Below are positions 39,245 through 46,730 of a stretch of 64,000 bases of DNA, piece by piece. The notes beneath the pieces were generated by a model. It ran no database searches. It was not told where the DNA came from and saw nothing but the letters and a program-made list of their open reading frames with translations. Every line of letters starts with the position of its first letter. Positions within the stretch are counted from its first letter, which is position 1. The translations under genes were made by a program, and so were the position numbers. Source of the DNA: Ruminiclostridium papyrosolvens DSM 2782 (GTDB taxonomy: Bacteria; Bacillota; Clostridia; Acetivibrionales; DSM-1351); the NCBI RefSeq assembly GCF_029318685.1, contig NZ_CP119677.1:2781001-2845000 (forward strand). The letters are read 5' to 3'.

Positions 39245-40242
39245 CCTTCATAGGAATATTTTTCACGGAACTTACTACTGAATATCATACTGAGAGTACC
39301 TCTGACAAATCCCCAAAAAGCAGCAGCTGTGATTAGCCAGTGAAATGCTATAAATACCAACGTAAAGAAAAAACCCTTCTCCTTAAAGGCAAACCTGTAT
39401 TGTCCAAAGTCAGATAACACAAATGCTATAACACAAAATAAAAACAAAGCTGCAAAATATAGACTTAGTATTGTTGCCGGAATTGACACTGTACTTAGTC
39501 CAACAGCCAACATTCCAAGCCCTCTAAGAGGAGTTTCAAAGCCTTTTGTAAGTTTCTTTCTATGTAAATAAAACGGTATCCTTTGGACAGCTCTGATATG
39601 TATTTTTCTTGCAAGAGTTTTCAGGCTTTCTTCATCATCATGGCAGCCTACCACCTTATCTGTAAGCAGCAGACGGTATTTTTGATTGAGTCGGTTACCG
39701 AATTCAATATCTTCTGTATTACTGAGATTTATATTAAACCCATTCAATTCTTGGAATACTGATTTTTTTACAGCTCCCAATGAGAAGAAGCCTGCCGTTA
39801 CATAACCGACAGAAGTTATTCTCCAATAGTGGCCCTGAAGGGTTCGATACTCTTTTGCCAAGCCTCCCTTAAATAACGGATCTTTTGAATAAATTCCACA
39901 CACACAGCCAAGGGACATATCTTTCTCAAACTCTTTCAAGGTGTTTTCAATTGCATCCTTATATAAAGCAACGTCACTATCAACAAAAAACAGAATATCG
40001 CCTGAGGCGTATTCAACCCCAAGGTTTCTTGCCACCGCTACGCCTCCGTTTTTAGGTGTTTTGATTATTTTGCATGGATACTTTTTAGCTATTTCTATGG
40101 AATTATCTGTGCTGCCGTCATCTACAAAAATAATTTCAAAATTCTTATATGTCTGATTCATCAGTGCTTCAAAACACTTTGGCAGAGTCTTCTCATAATT
40201 ATAGTTTGGTATAATGACTGAAACTAATGTTTTATTATTCAT
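39241..40242 (-). CDS. GT2-family glycosyltransferase with C-terminal membrane spans
   Basis: This 333-residue enzyme has VSVIIPNYNYEKTLPKCFEAL, FVDDGSTDNS, DxD-type FFVDSDVALY, NTEDIEFGNRL, and three hydrophobic segments from about residue 235 to the end. It resembles dolichyl/undecaprenyl-phosphate-linked GT2 enzymes. Coupled to the epimerase gene by a 4-nt overlap. Confidence 0.9.
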   Translation of the reverse strand: MNNKTLVSVIIPNYNYEKTLPKCFEALMNQTYKNFEIIFVDDGSTDNSIEIAKKYPCKIIKTPKNGGVAVARNLGVEYASGDILFFVDSDVALYKDAIENTLKEFEKDMSLGCVCGIYSKDPLFKGGLAKEYRTLQGHYWRITSVGYVTAGFFSLGAVKKSVFQELNGFNINLSNTEDIEFGNRLNQKYRLLLTDKVVGCHDDEESLKTLARKIHIRAVQRIPFYLHRKKLTKGFETPLRGLGMLAVGLSTVSIPATILSLYFAALFLFCVIAFVLSDFGQYRFAFKEKGFFFTLVFIAFHWLITAAAFWGFVRGTLSMIFSSKFREKYSYEG

Positions 40243-40267
40243 CTTGTTCTCCTTTCACTATAGAAAA

Positions 40268-41578
40268 TCATTTCAATGCTTTTATTTGAGTTTGCTCATT
40301 TTTTAAATATTTGAATTTTATTATTAATAAGAACACAACAACTAATGTCAACTGAGTAACGAGTAAAGATGTCAGCTCCCCGGTTATCCCCCATGTCCTT
40401 GTTAAAACAATACTTGTCAATATTAAAACCGGCATGGGTATTCCTAATACACTCATGCAAAGAATGGCACCTTTTTTTCCTTCAACAGTAAATACTGAAT
40501 TAAACACGTAATACATAAAATGGAAACCCAGACTTACCGAAATAAGTAAAACATACATCCAATTTATGGTGTAACTTCTTCCATAAAGCAATATCATGAC
40601 AATACTAAGCCCCATATTGGCAATTATTGCAAGTGGAAGTATGAGAGGTATAAGCGATTTAATCCTTTTATATATCTTTGTGGTATCCATCCGAACAATA
40701 GTCGGCAAAAATACTACTGCAAATATTTCATGAAACATTAGGTTAAAAAAGTTTTTTATATTTACCTGATACAATGAATATATACCCACATCATAATCCG
40801 AACAGAAGTGCTTAACGATATAAAGGTCACTGTTAAACATGATATAGGATAAAACTCCGCTTACCATATTAATTGCTCCATATTTGTATGCTATTTTTGA
40901 AGTTTCCATGGAAAACCTGAACTTCTTTATTTTTATGGTTTTAAGTGACCATATTATTGCAACAATCTGATTTATAATTATTCCATATACAAAGTAATAG
41001 TAATTTTTTAAAACAAGACTGGAAATCAGCATAAATGCAAAAAATATCAAAGAACTCACCATTTTAATAATACCTAAGGACAAAAATCGTTTCCTTGACC
41101 TCAGTATAGCCTCGGTAATCATTGAATAATTTATAGTAACCGCCATAATTACAGTCAATAATAATTGCATTGCAGAGAAACCCAATGCCTTACTAATATA
41201 AACATGAAATAGCCCGTATACAATTATTGTTAACGCAGTCAGTACAAGACTCCAAACACCAATAGACCCTAGAAGCTCTTCAACTTCTTCTTCATTCTTG
41301 CAGTCAGGCAAGAATTTTATAATGGACATATTAATGCTAAAGCACATTGGAATATAAAGAAGATAGGCAGTATTTTGAATTACTGTAATATGCCCTACAG
41401 AAACTGCTCCAAGAAACCTTGCCGCTAAAACTAGTCCAATAACACTTAAAACGGCAGATGTAAATCTGAAAATAAATACAATGCCTAAATTCTCAATAAA
41501 TGCTCTTATTTCTCCATTGCGAATTAATTTACTCGATTTTTGCTTAAAACTTTCTATTATTCCTTGTGTAGATGTCAT
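40268..41578 (-). CDS. Polysaccharide flippase (MOP/Wzx-like)
   Basis: This 436-residue protein has about 12 membrane helices. The N-terminal helix set (FIFRFTSAVLSVIGLVLAARFLGAVSVG) and the mid-protein RSRKRFLSLGIIKM loop match the oligosaccharide flippase family. It would move lipid-linked repeat units across the membrane for this operon. Confidence 0.9.
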   Translation of the reverse strand: MTSTQGIIESFKQKSSKLIRNGEIRAFIENLGIVFIFRFTSAVLSVIGLVLAARFLGAVSVGHITVIQNTAYLLYIPMCFSINMSIIKFLPDCKNEEEVEELLGSIGVWSLVLTALTIIVYGLFHVYISKALGFSAMQLLLTVIMAVTINYSMITEAILRSRKRFLSLGIIKMVSSLIFFAFMLISSLVLKNYYYFVYGIIINQIVAIIWSLKTIKIKKFRFSMETSKIAYKYGAINMVSGVLSYIMFNSDLYIVKHFCSDYDVGIYSLYQVNIKNFFNLMFHEIFAVVFLPTIVRMDTTKIYKRIKSLIPLILPLAIIANMGLSIVMILLYGRSYTINWMYVLLISVSLGFHFMYYVFNSVFTVEGKKGAILCMSVLGIPMPVLILTSIVLTRTWGITGELTSLLVTQLTLVVVFLLIIKFKYLKNEQTQIKALK

Positions 41579-41612
41579 TGTTTAGTCCTTTTCTTTCAAT
41601 TATGTAACTTCG

Positions 41613-42542
41613 CTAAAATAATCCGTATGGCAAAAGTTTGGCAGACATATATATAGCTCCCCATACCAATAAAGCCAAAACTATAGGCCTGTCCTTTAAC
41701 AATACCAATTCAGGACTTTCGCCATAGCCGGCTTTATCTGTAAGATACTGATACCTGAAAATTCCATATACTACAATGGGTATAGTAAAAATAGTATATT
41801 TCACCTTTACTTCGTATAGTGTGTGGAAAGAATAAGATATTACAGTACATGCTGTCAGCATGGGAATTATCTCATTAATTAATCCAATGGAATATTCACC
41901 AAGATTTTTGCGGTGATTTTGTGAATCTTCTTCAAGTGTAAGCAGCTCTTTTTTACGCTTATTCATTCCAAGGTATAATGAAAGAAAGGCTATACTTAAT
42001 AAAAACCAGAATGAGTTTTTCCCATGGACTAATATTATTCCTGAAAGTGTTCTAAGAACAAAACCAAAAGAAATAATTAATAAATCAATAAATACAAAAT
42101 CTTTTAGTTTCAGAGAATAGGATAAATTCATCAATAAATATACGCATATAACTATTCCAAAGTATTTGTTGAGAAAAAAGGATAATAGTATTGTACCCGG
42201 GCAAATAATATAAAAAATTAACAGTGCAAACTTTACTTTTATTTTGCCTGAAGCCAAAGGTCTAAACCTTTTTACCGGATGCAGCATATCCTTTTTCAAG
42301 TCAATTATGTCATTAATAATATATACTGAACTTGAAATCCCGCAAAATAACAGGAATGCAATAATCAATTTAACAACCTGAGAGAACCCGATTATTTGTG
42401 ATGGAAACAGCATTCCTGAGAACACAAAAATATTTTTTGACCATTGCCTTACTCTAATCAGTTTCATAAAGCAAATAAGTGCATCTGCAAAATCTTTTTT
42501 TTCTTTTTTTTCTATAACGTCTAAAGTGGTTTCCTGCTTCAT
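41613..42542 (-). CDS. UbiA-family prenyltransferase, decaprenyl-phosphate phosphoribosyltransferase-like
   Basis: This 309-residue membrane enzyme has RVRQWSKNIFVF and the active-site NDIIDLKKDMLHPVKRFRP with LASGK directly after. That is the DPPR-synthase form of the UbiA motif, in which PRPP donates phosphoribose to a polyprenyl phosphate; a second Asp motif lies near the centre. This suggests a lipid-linked ribose or arabinose-type donor for the glycan. First intact gene of the operon. Confidence 0.88.
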   Translation of the reverse strand: MKQETTLDVIEKKEKKDFADALICFMKLIRVRQWSKNIFVFSGMLFPSQIIGFSQVVKLIIAFLLFCGISSSVYIINDIIDLKKDMLHPVKRFRPLASGKIKVKFALLIFYIICPGTILLSFFLNKYFGIVICVYLLMNLSYSLKLKDFVFIDLLIISFGFVLRTLSGIILVHGKNSFWFLLSIAFLSLYLGMNKRKKELLTLEEDSQNHRKNLGEYSIGLINEIIPMLTACTVISYSFHTLYEVKVKYTIFTIPIVVYGIFRYQYLTDKAGYGESPELVLLKDRPIVLALLVWGAIYMSAKLLPYGLF

Positions 42543-42619
42543 ATTAGTTCCATCTTTCTTTTATGAAATATCTGTATTTTTTCACTTTTCTTACAAATTA
42601 TATCATAATATGCAATTAC

Positions 42620-42684
42620 TACCACTGTATTATGCTCCAGTAATTTTCATGTTAATTTTTCGGCTAGAGTATAATACAGTGGTA
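42620..42684. repeat. Long inverted repeat before the glycan operon
   Basis: 18-bp arms (42620-42637 with 42667-42684, 17 Watson-Crick pairs plus one G-T) with a 29-nt loop lie between the regulator gene and the UbiA gene. On the reverse strand one arm ends near the expected -35 of a TATAAT box at 42594-42599. No reverse-strand T-tract follows, so an operator or leader structure is as likely as a terminator. Confidence 0.75.
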
Positions 42685-42689
42685 TTTTT

Positions 42690-43489
42690 CTATACCTCCA
42701 TATCATCCAAAGATATAATTCCATATTTAAGTGCTTTCATTATAGCCTGCACACTGCTTTCAACATTTAGTTTTCTGAAAATATTGGTTTTATGATATCT
42801 TACAGTTCCAAGGCTTATACCAAGTTCTGCAGAGGCACATTTATCCGTGCAGCCCCAGGCAAGCACTTTCAAAACTCTTATTTGACTATCAGTAAGCCTA
42901 ACATCACATAAGTAATTGTTATTTATTCTTTTGTTTTTTGTGAATTCATTAGAAATTTTATATGACAGGAGCTGTACTATTAGAGCTATTTCTTGATTAA
43001 TGCAATTTTCTCTGGATAGTATGCTTATACACCCAAGATTTTCTTTTTTTGATGCTATTGGTACTGATAACATATACCATTTTCTAAGAAAATCACAATA
43101 GTTGTCTTCAGGCAGCATATATGCACTGTTGTTAAGTTTCATTGCTAAATCCACAGAATTTGTACCACTTATTAACTCATCAAAACTTGTTCCTGCTTGT
43201 ATTAGGGATTCTCTTGCGTAGAATAAGAGTTTTTTGTTTCCTAAAAGTTTAAGTGTTACATTGTGAACATCTGATAATATAAAAAAAGACATTTATCTAT
43301 ATTTTTACTTTCTATTTTATTTAAAGCTTCTTCAAAAACTGATATAAAGATTTTATTTTTGAATAGCAATTTCTTTATGTCTTTTTCTTCAGAATCGCTC
43401 TGTGGTACTCTTTGGTGTGGTAGAAGATTATTTTCTATACACCTCCTCCAGGATAATAGTATTTCGTCTTTTTGCTGATAATTTTTCAC
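42690..43489 (-). pseudogene. LuxR-type transcription regulator split by a frameshift
   Basis: Two overlapping frames make one protein of about 266 residues. The N-terminal part (GTG 43489, GGAGG 7 nt upstream) has EILLSWRRCIENNLL, typical of GAF-type regulators. The C-terminal part (from 43292) starts FFILSDVHNVTLKLLG and ends in a LuxR/GerE helix-turn-helix (LTDSQIRVLKVLAWGCTDKCA, then GTVRYHKTNIFRKLNV). The frames join if the T7 run at 43281-43287 had one more T. The gene heads the glycan operon and so probably regulates it. It could be a decayed gene, a slippage-controlled one, or a sequencing error. Confidence 0.82.
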
Positions 43490-43899
43490 TACATAACCTC
43501 CTCATGGCTAAGTTAAATTTATGTTAAGTCTAAAAAAACATCAGAAGTTTAACATTGTAACCTATATTTCCAAATTATGTAAAATTATTAATGAATTTTC
43601 TTATGGAAATTTTCGAGTTTTATTCGGTTAGGATGAGGATTATTGCCAAGACCTAATTACATTATCTTCTTGCAAAATTCTAGTTTCAGACTTGAGGTTT
43701 GAGTTAATATGGATGGTATCGGAATTTTCGGAATAGTTGAACTATCTCTGCAATGAGACATAAATTTTTTGTCATATGTTTCCAGTCAATAAATCTCAAT
43801 TCAAAAATTAAACTTAACTATTTTTTTATTAATAATTCTAATTCTATACAATATTTACAAATATATCAATGTGCTGATTTTGCATTGATTTTTTATTAA

Positions 43900-43955
43900 A
43901 AATAAAAGGGCTTTAGCGAAACTATTTTAATAAATAGCTGCTCGGGCTTTTATTT
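43900..43955. terminator. Hairpin with AAATAAAAG / CTTTTATTT outer stem
   Basis: A 9-bp outer stem (43900-43908 with 43947-43955) encloses an inner CTATTT/AAATAG hairpin. T-rich on the forward exit and A-rich on the other, so it may end transcripts from either side. Confidence 0.5.
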
Positions 43956-44093
43956 GCCATTCAAAGTTAAAAACTTTACCATTCTTTTCAATCACGGATA
44001 ATATCTCATGGATATGCTTTATTTTAAGTGTCTGGATGTTACCTCTGGTGAGAAATGATTGAAAGTAGATTATGGGAAAGAATCAAAACAAAA

Positions 44094-44136
44094 AAACAGA
44101 GAAGAAAAACATTTATCGTTTTATTCTTCTCTGTTT
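44094..44136. terminator. 13-bp hairpin, terminator-like
   Basis: Perfect stem AAACAGAGAAGAA with TTCTTCTCTGTTT (44094-44106 and 44124-44136), with further A-runs outside on the left, giving a T-rich exit on the reverse strand. Confidence 0.6.
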
Positions 44137-44382
44137 AATATTTATTTTGATATGCTGTTTTTGCTAAGATTTCGGGGAAGTAATTTTCCCCCTTAAACCC
44201 CGGCTGTGTCCCAGTTTACCACAGATAAAAAAAATCTTACAAGGAGGGGTTCAGCATGAACTGAGGGTGTTTTGAAGCTGATTTTGTCAGACTCTAATCG
44301 GCAGCTTTATCTTTATCTTTTGCGATGAGCTGTCTTCTCTGAAAGAGTTGGTTTTTAACCACCGTCTTCAACTGCAAAATGC

Positions 44383-44413
44383 TTACCCCTGTGTCGCAAC
44401 GTGTTACCCCTGT
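44383..44413. repeat. Paired direct repeat TTACCCCTGT
   Basis: Two copies (44383-44392 and 44404-44413), 21 bp apart, sit on one side of a GC-richer block. Paired end repeats like this are typical of transposase-binding sites. Confidence 0.5.
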
Positions 44414-44567
44414 TTCCGATTTTTAATCTACTGTAGGGTACAAATACCTCTGCAATGACTGAAAAGGTATTTGAGGGCAATTTGAGAGCAATTTGACGAC
44501 TGTTCCTCTTGGCACTTTTCCGAACAAATTGTGCTGAAACTACCGATTTATTTTGATGCGGGATAAA

Positions 44568-44622
44568 GGCACGTGGTCGCAAGCGACCCGTGCCAGTCAC
44601 CTTCGCCGGCAATGCCGGCGAA
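44568..44622. repeat. Two adjacent GC-rich hairpins
   Basis: GGCACG-T-GGTCGC pairs with GCGACCCGTGCC (44568-44594, one bulged T), and TTCGCCGGCA pairs with TGCCGGCGAA around a single A (44602-44622). Their GC content contrasts sharply with the surroundings. Confidence 0.7.
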
Positions 44623-44635
44623 ACAGAGATTCTAA

Positions 44636-44677
44636 GTAGGTGGTCGGATTGAGAGAAAGTGTGTCGGGTAGGTGGTC
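44636..44677. repeat. Paired direct repeat GTAGGTGGTC
   Basis: Two copies (44636-44645 and 44668-44677), 32 bp apart, on the other side of the hairpins from the TTACCCCTGT pair. Confidence 0.5.
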
Positions 44678-44778
44678 TGAAAGCTGATAATGCCTGGTTT
44701 CTAAGGATTTGTAAGGTGTACAAATGGAGAAAAGGGCCACATCAGCCGAAACTGTGTGACCTTTCTTTCATGAAATCA

Positions 44779-45174
44779 TTAATAATTTACATCATAGAGC
44801 AACAAGTTATTAGCAGTTAATTTTACATTGCTACCTAAATCAGGTGGCTCTCCTTGTGTTTCGATAGAAATAATGTTATCACCAAGCCTTATTACGGTAT
44901 ACCCATCATCTTCAATTGATTCAAAGACACCAATAAAGCAAAATTTATTATTCTGCATTCCAATTGTGCATTCTTCCTTATCTGAAAAGATTATATCTTT
45001 TTGCCAACACAGCACGTCTGGAATTTCAAACTCAACAAAATATTCCTTGTTTATTTGTGGTTTCTCGCCAATCCACAACGCACATGCATTTCCATACTCT
45101 GTTGAGAAATTAACATGGTACTTCTGTCCTTCCTCAGTGACTTCCTTTATAATAACTTTCACAAGCAAACCCAC
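44779..45174 (-). CDS. Probable immunity protein of the RHS toxin
   Basis: This 131-residue acidic, beta-rich, cytosolic protein (no signal) starts MGLLVKVIIKEVTEEGQKYH; a second in-frame start, ATG- or GTG-like, is possible a few codons later. I do not recognise a named family. It lies 4 bp after the toxin-tip frame on the same strand, the standard place and size for a cognate immunity gene of polymorphic toxins. Function is inferred from position only. Confidence 0.65.
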   Translation of the reverse strand: MGLLVKVIIKEVTEEGQKYHVNFSTEYGNACALWIGEKPQINKEYFVEFEIPDVLCWQKDIIFSDKEECTIGMQNNKFCFIGVFESIEDDGYTVIRLGDNIISIETQGEPPDLGSNVKLTANNLLLYDVNY

Positions 45175-45178
45175 CTTT

Positions 45179-45658
45179 CTATTTAATTCTTTGCAATGTA
45201 TTAGTTACTGTCATTGTATTATTCACAGGGTCAAATGTCCATGTTTCTTCATGATAATGGAATTTCGGTGTCCCCATACTGTTCATTTCATGGTTATCAA
45301 ATCGAACACTCTTAGTTCCATCAGCCGAAAAAATTCTATTAGGGTCTACTTGACCAGTTCTGGGGTTAATATTTGTTGTATTTTCTCCTAAGTAGCTGTT
45401 CCATCTATTTGTAACCTCGCTTGACTTAATAGCATTAGGTGCTTTTACTTCTGCAGCATTTATTACTTTCGTATTAACATTTGGAGTCTTAGGCGCTCCC
45501 TGATTGCTAAAGTTAAATCCCTTAAAGTCATCTTTGGTAATAAAGCTTCTGCTGTTACTTCCCGCACTAGCACCAAGCATAAATCCAATCAAGGCCACTT
45601 GTTCAAAGTTTGGAGTACCAAAACTTGCCATCTCTCTACTTACTGCTCCATTACGCAT
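45179..45658 (-). CDS. RHS toxin C-terminal tip (frameshifted from the main protein)
   Basis: This 159-codon frame has real upstream continuity: the same frame reads KIVDDSIIPVRKQIELAVID directly before its first ATG, so it is the continuation of the 45691-46683 frame after a one-base loss at the A4 run 45718-45721. The tip has a hydrophobic GFMLGASAG segment and ends with a His-rich core, RFDNHEMNSMGTPKFHYHEE, followed by TW. Clustered His and Glu suggest a metal or general-acid nuclease; the class is not identified. Confidence 0.7.
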   Translation of the reverse strand: MRNGAVSREMASFGTPNFEQVALIGFMLGASAGSNSRSFITKDDFKGFNFSNQGAPKTPNVNTKVINAAEVKAPNAIKSSEVTNRWNSYLGENTTNINPRTGQVDPNRIFSADGTKSVRFDNHEMNSMGTPKFHYHEETWTFDPVNNTMTVTNTLQRIK

Positions 45659-45690
45659 GTAATCTATAACTGCTAATTCTATTTGTTTTC

Positions 45691-46683
45691 TTACTGGTAT
45701 GATAGAATCATCAACAATTTTATACCATATAATGCTTCTGCTTTTTGAATATACTTCTCAATATCAACTGCTACATCATAAGCAACCTCGTATTTTCCGT
45801 TTTCCCATTTCTGATTTATTTCTTCCTTCATTTTCTTTAGAACATTTTCACTATTCTCCGCCTCCTTATTTACCTCTTTCTTAGGAGGACTATACGACCA
45901 TCCGTTGTTAGTATAATTTGGTAGAACAGTTGAATTGTTAATCACCTGTTCTGATGTTCCATCTTTATTATATAATGTAATTGTCCTATTCTGTTGAGTA
46001 CTGCTATTATTTGCTTTTGTCTTAGGAGAATTATATGACCATCCATTATTTGTATAATATGTTATCAGTGTTGAATTACTTGGTAATTGAATCACTTCTC
46101 CCGTTTTGTGATATAACATAATTTCATCATTTTGTCTGGAGCTACCTCCATTTCCTTTGGATGATTTTTTAGCATTTCCATTCTCCAAATTTACTCCGAG
46201 ACTTTTTGCTGTGTTTTTACCTACAATTCCATCATATGATAAACCATTATCAATTTGATATCTTACTACTGCAGCTTTTGTATCTACCCCAAAGGTCTTA
46301 TCAATCCCATCATAGTTAGGGCCACTGTTACCTACACTGTATCCGTTATTAACCAATGCTGTCTGGATATCTTCAACCTTCTCCCCTCTTGAACCTATGC
46401 CATAACAGCCATTTGGATTTTGATCCGGCTCTGGAGTACGGTATTTATATGTATCAACATATTTATCACCAAACACTGATGCTCTTATTGCTGCTGCCCT
46501 ATGAGCATCATCCATTGCTTTTATATTACCTTTCTTTTTAGCAGCAGCATAATCCTGCCCCAATTTTTGAACCCTTTCTTGATCTCCTACGCTTAGAAAC
46601 TTATCTATTGATTCACTATGCCCACTAGGATCCACAAACTGTATCGGATCATTATGACAATACGTGTACCTATTCAGCGACAA
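45691..46683 (-). CDS. RHS protein C-terminal segment: core end, peptidoglycan-binding domain, tandem repeats
   Basis: This 330-residue frame opens inside the RHS core signature (SLNRYTYCHNDPIQFVDPSGH) and is in the correct frame with the bases upstream of its TTG (RYYDPYVGRFISEDSYFGED). Then come a linker, a PG_binding_1 domain (about residues 95-170, GSRGEKVEDIQTALVNNGY), and two copies of a roughly 50-residue unit ending in YTNNGWSY-SP-K. It is not a separate gene but part of the broken RHS gene; it ends early by a frameshift near 45718. Confidence 0.75.
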   Translation of the reverse strand: MSLNRYTYCHNDPIQFVDPSGHSESIDKFLSVGDQERVQKLGQDYAAAKKKGNIKAMDDAHRAAAIRASVFGDKYVDTYKYRTPEPDQNPNGCYGIGSRGEKVEDIQTALVNNGYSVGNSGPNYDGIDKTFGVDTKAAVVRYQIDNGLSYDGIVGKNTAKSLGVNLENGNAKKSSKGNGGSSRQNDEIMLYHKTGEVIQLPSNSTLITYYTNNGWSYNSPKTKANNSSTQQNRTITLYNKDGTSEQVINNSTVLPNYTNNGWSYSPPKKEVNKEAENSENVLKKMKEEINQKWENGKYEVAYDVAVDIEKYIQKAEALYGIKLLMILSYQ

Positions 46684-46730
46684 TGGATTCTCATCCTCTC
46701 CGAAGTAGCTGTCCTCGCTGATGAAGCGAC

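Larger units (their letters stand above)
43490..44778. other. Gene-poor stretch with hairpins and mobile-element-like repeats
   Basis: No intact gene is supported in this 1.3 kb. Contents: a terminator-like structure at 43900-43955; a reverse 50-odd-codon open stretch ending at 43927 (KIKHIHEILSVIEKNGKVFN) that looks like a gene remnant; a 13-bp terminator-like stem at 44094-44136; a GC-richer block from about 44200 to 44740 with paired direct repeats and two strong hairpins. I read the block as the scar of a mobile element, unidentified. Confidence 0.45.

Noticed and set aside
43700-43760. Short forward frame after a GAGG at about 43693 (MDGIGIFGIVELSLQ)
   Set aside because: Only 15 codons, no conservation evidence and no exporter or modification gene nearby; cannot be supported as a peptide gene.
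44355-44723. 122-codon reverse frame in the gene-poor stretch
   Set aside because: Composition is Arg/Pro-rich, it spans both GC-rich hairpins and the direct repeats, has no ribosome site and matches no family; most likely non-coding element sequence.
44828-45391. 187-codon forward frame opposite the immunity gene and toxin tip
   Set aside because: It is the antisense of two better supported reverse frames, with low-complexity Ser/Cys/Phe content and no ribosome site.
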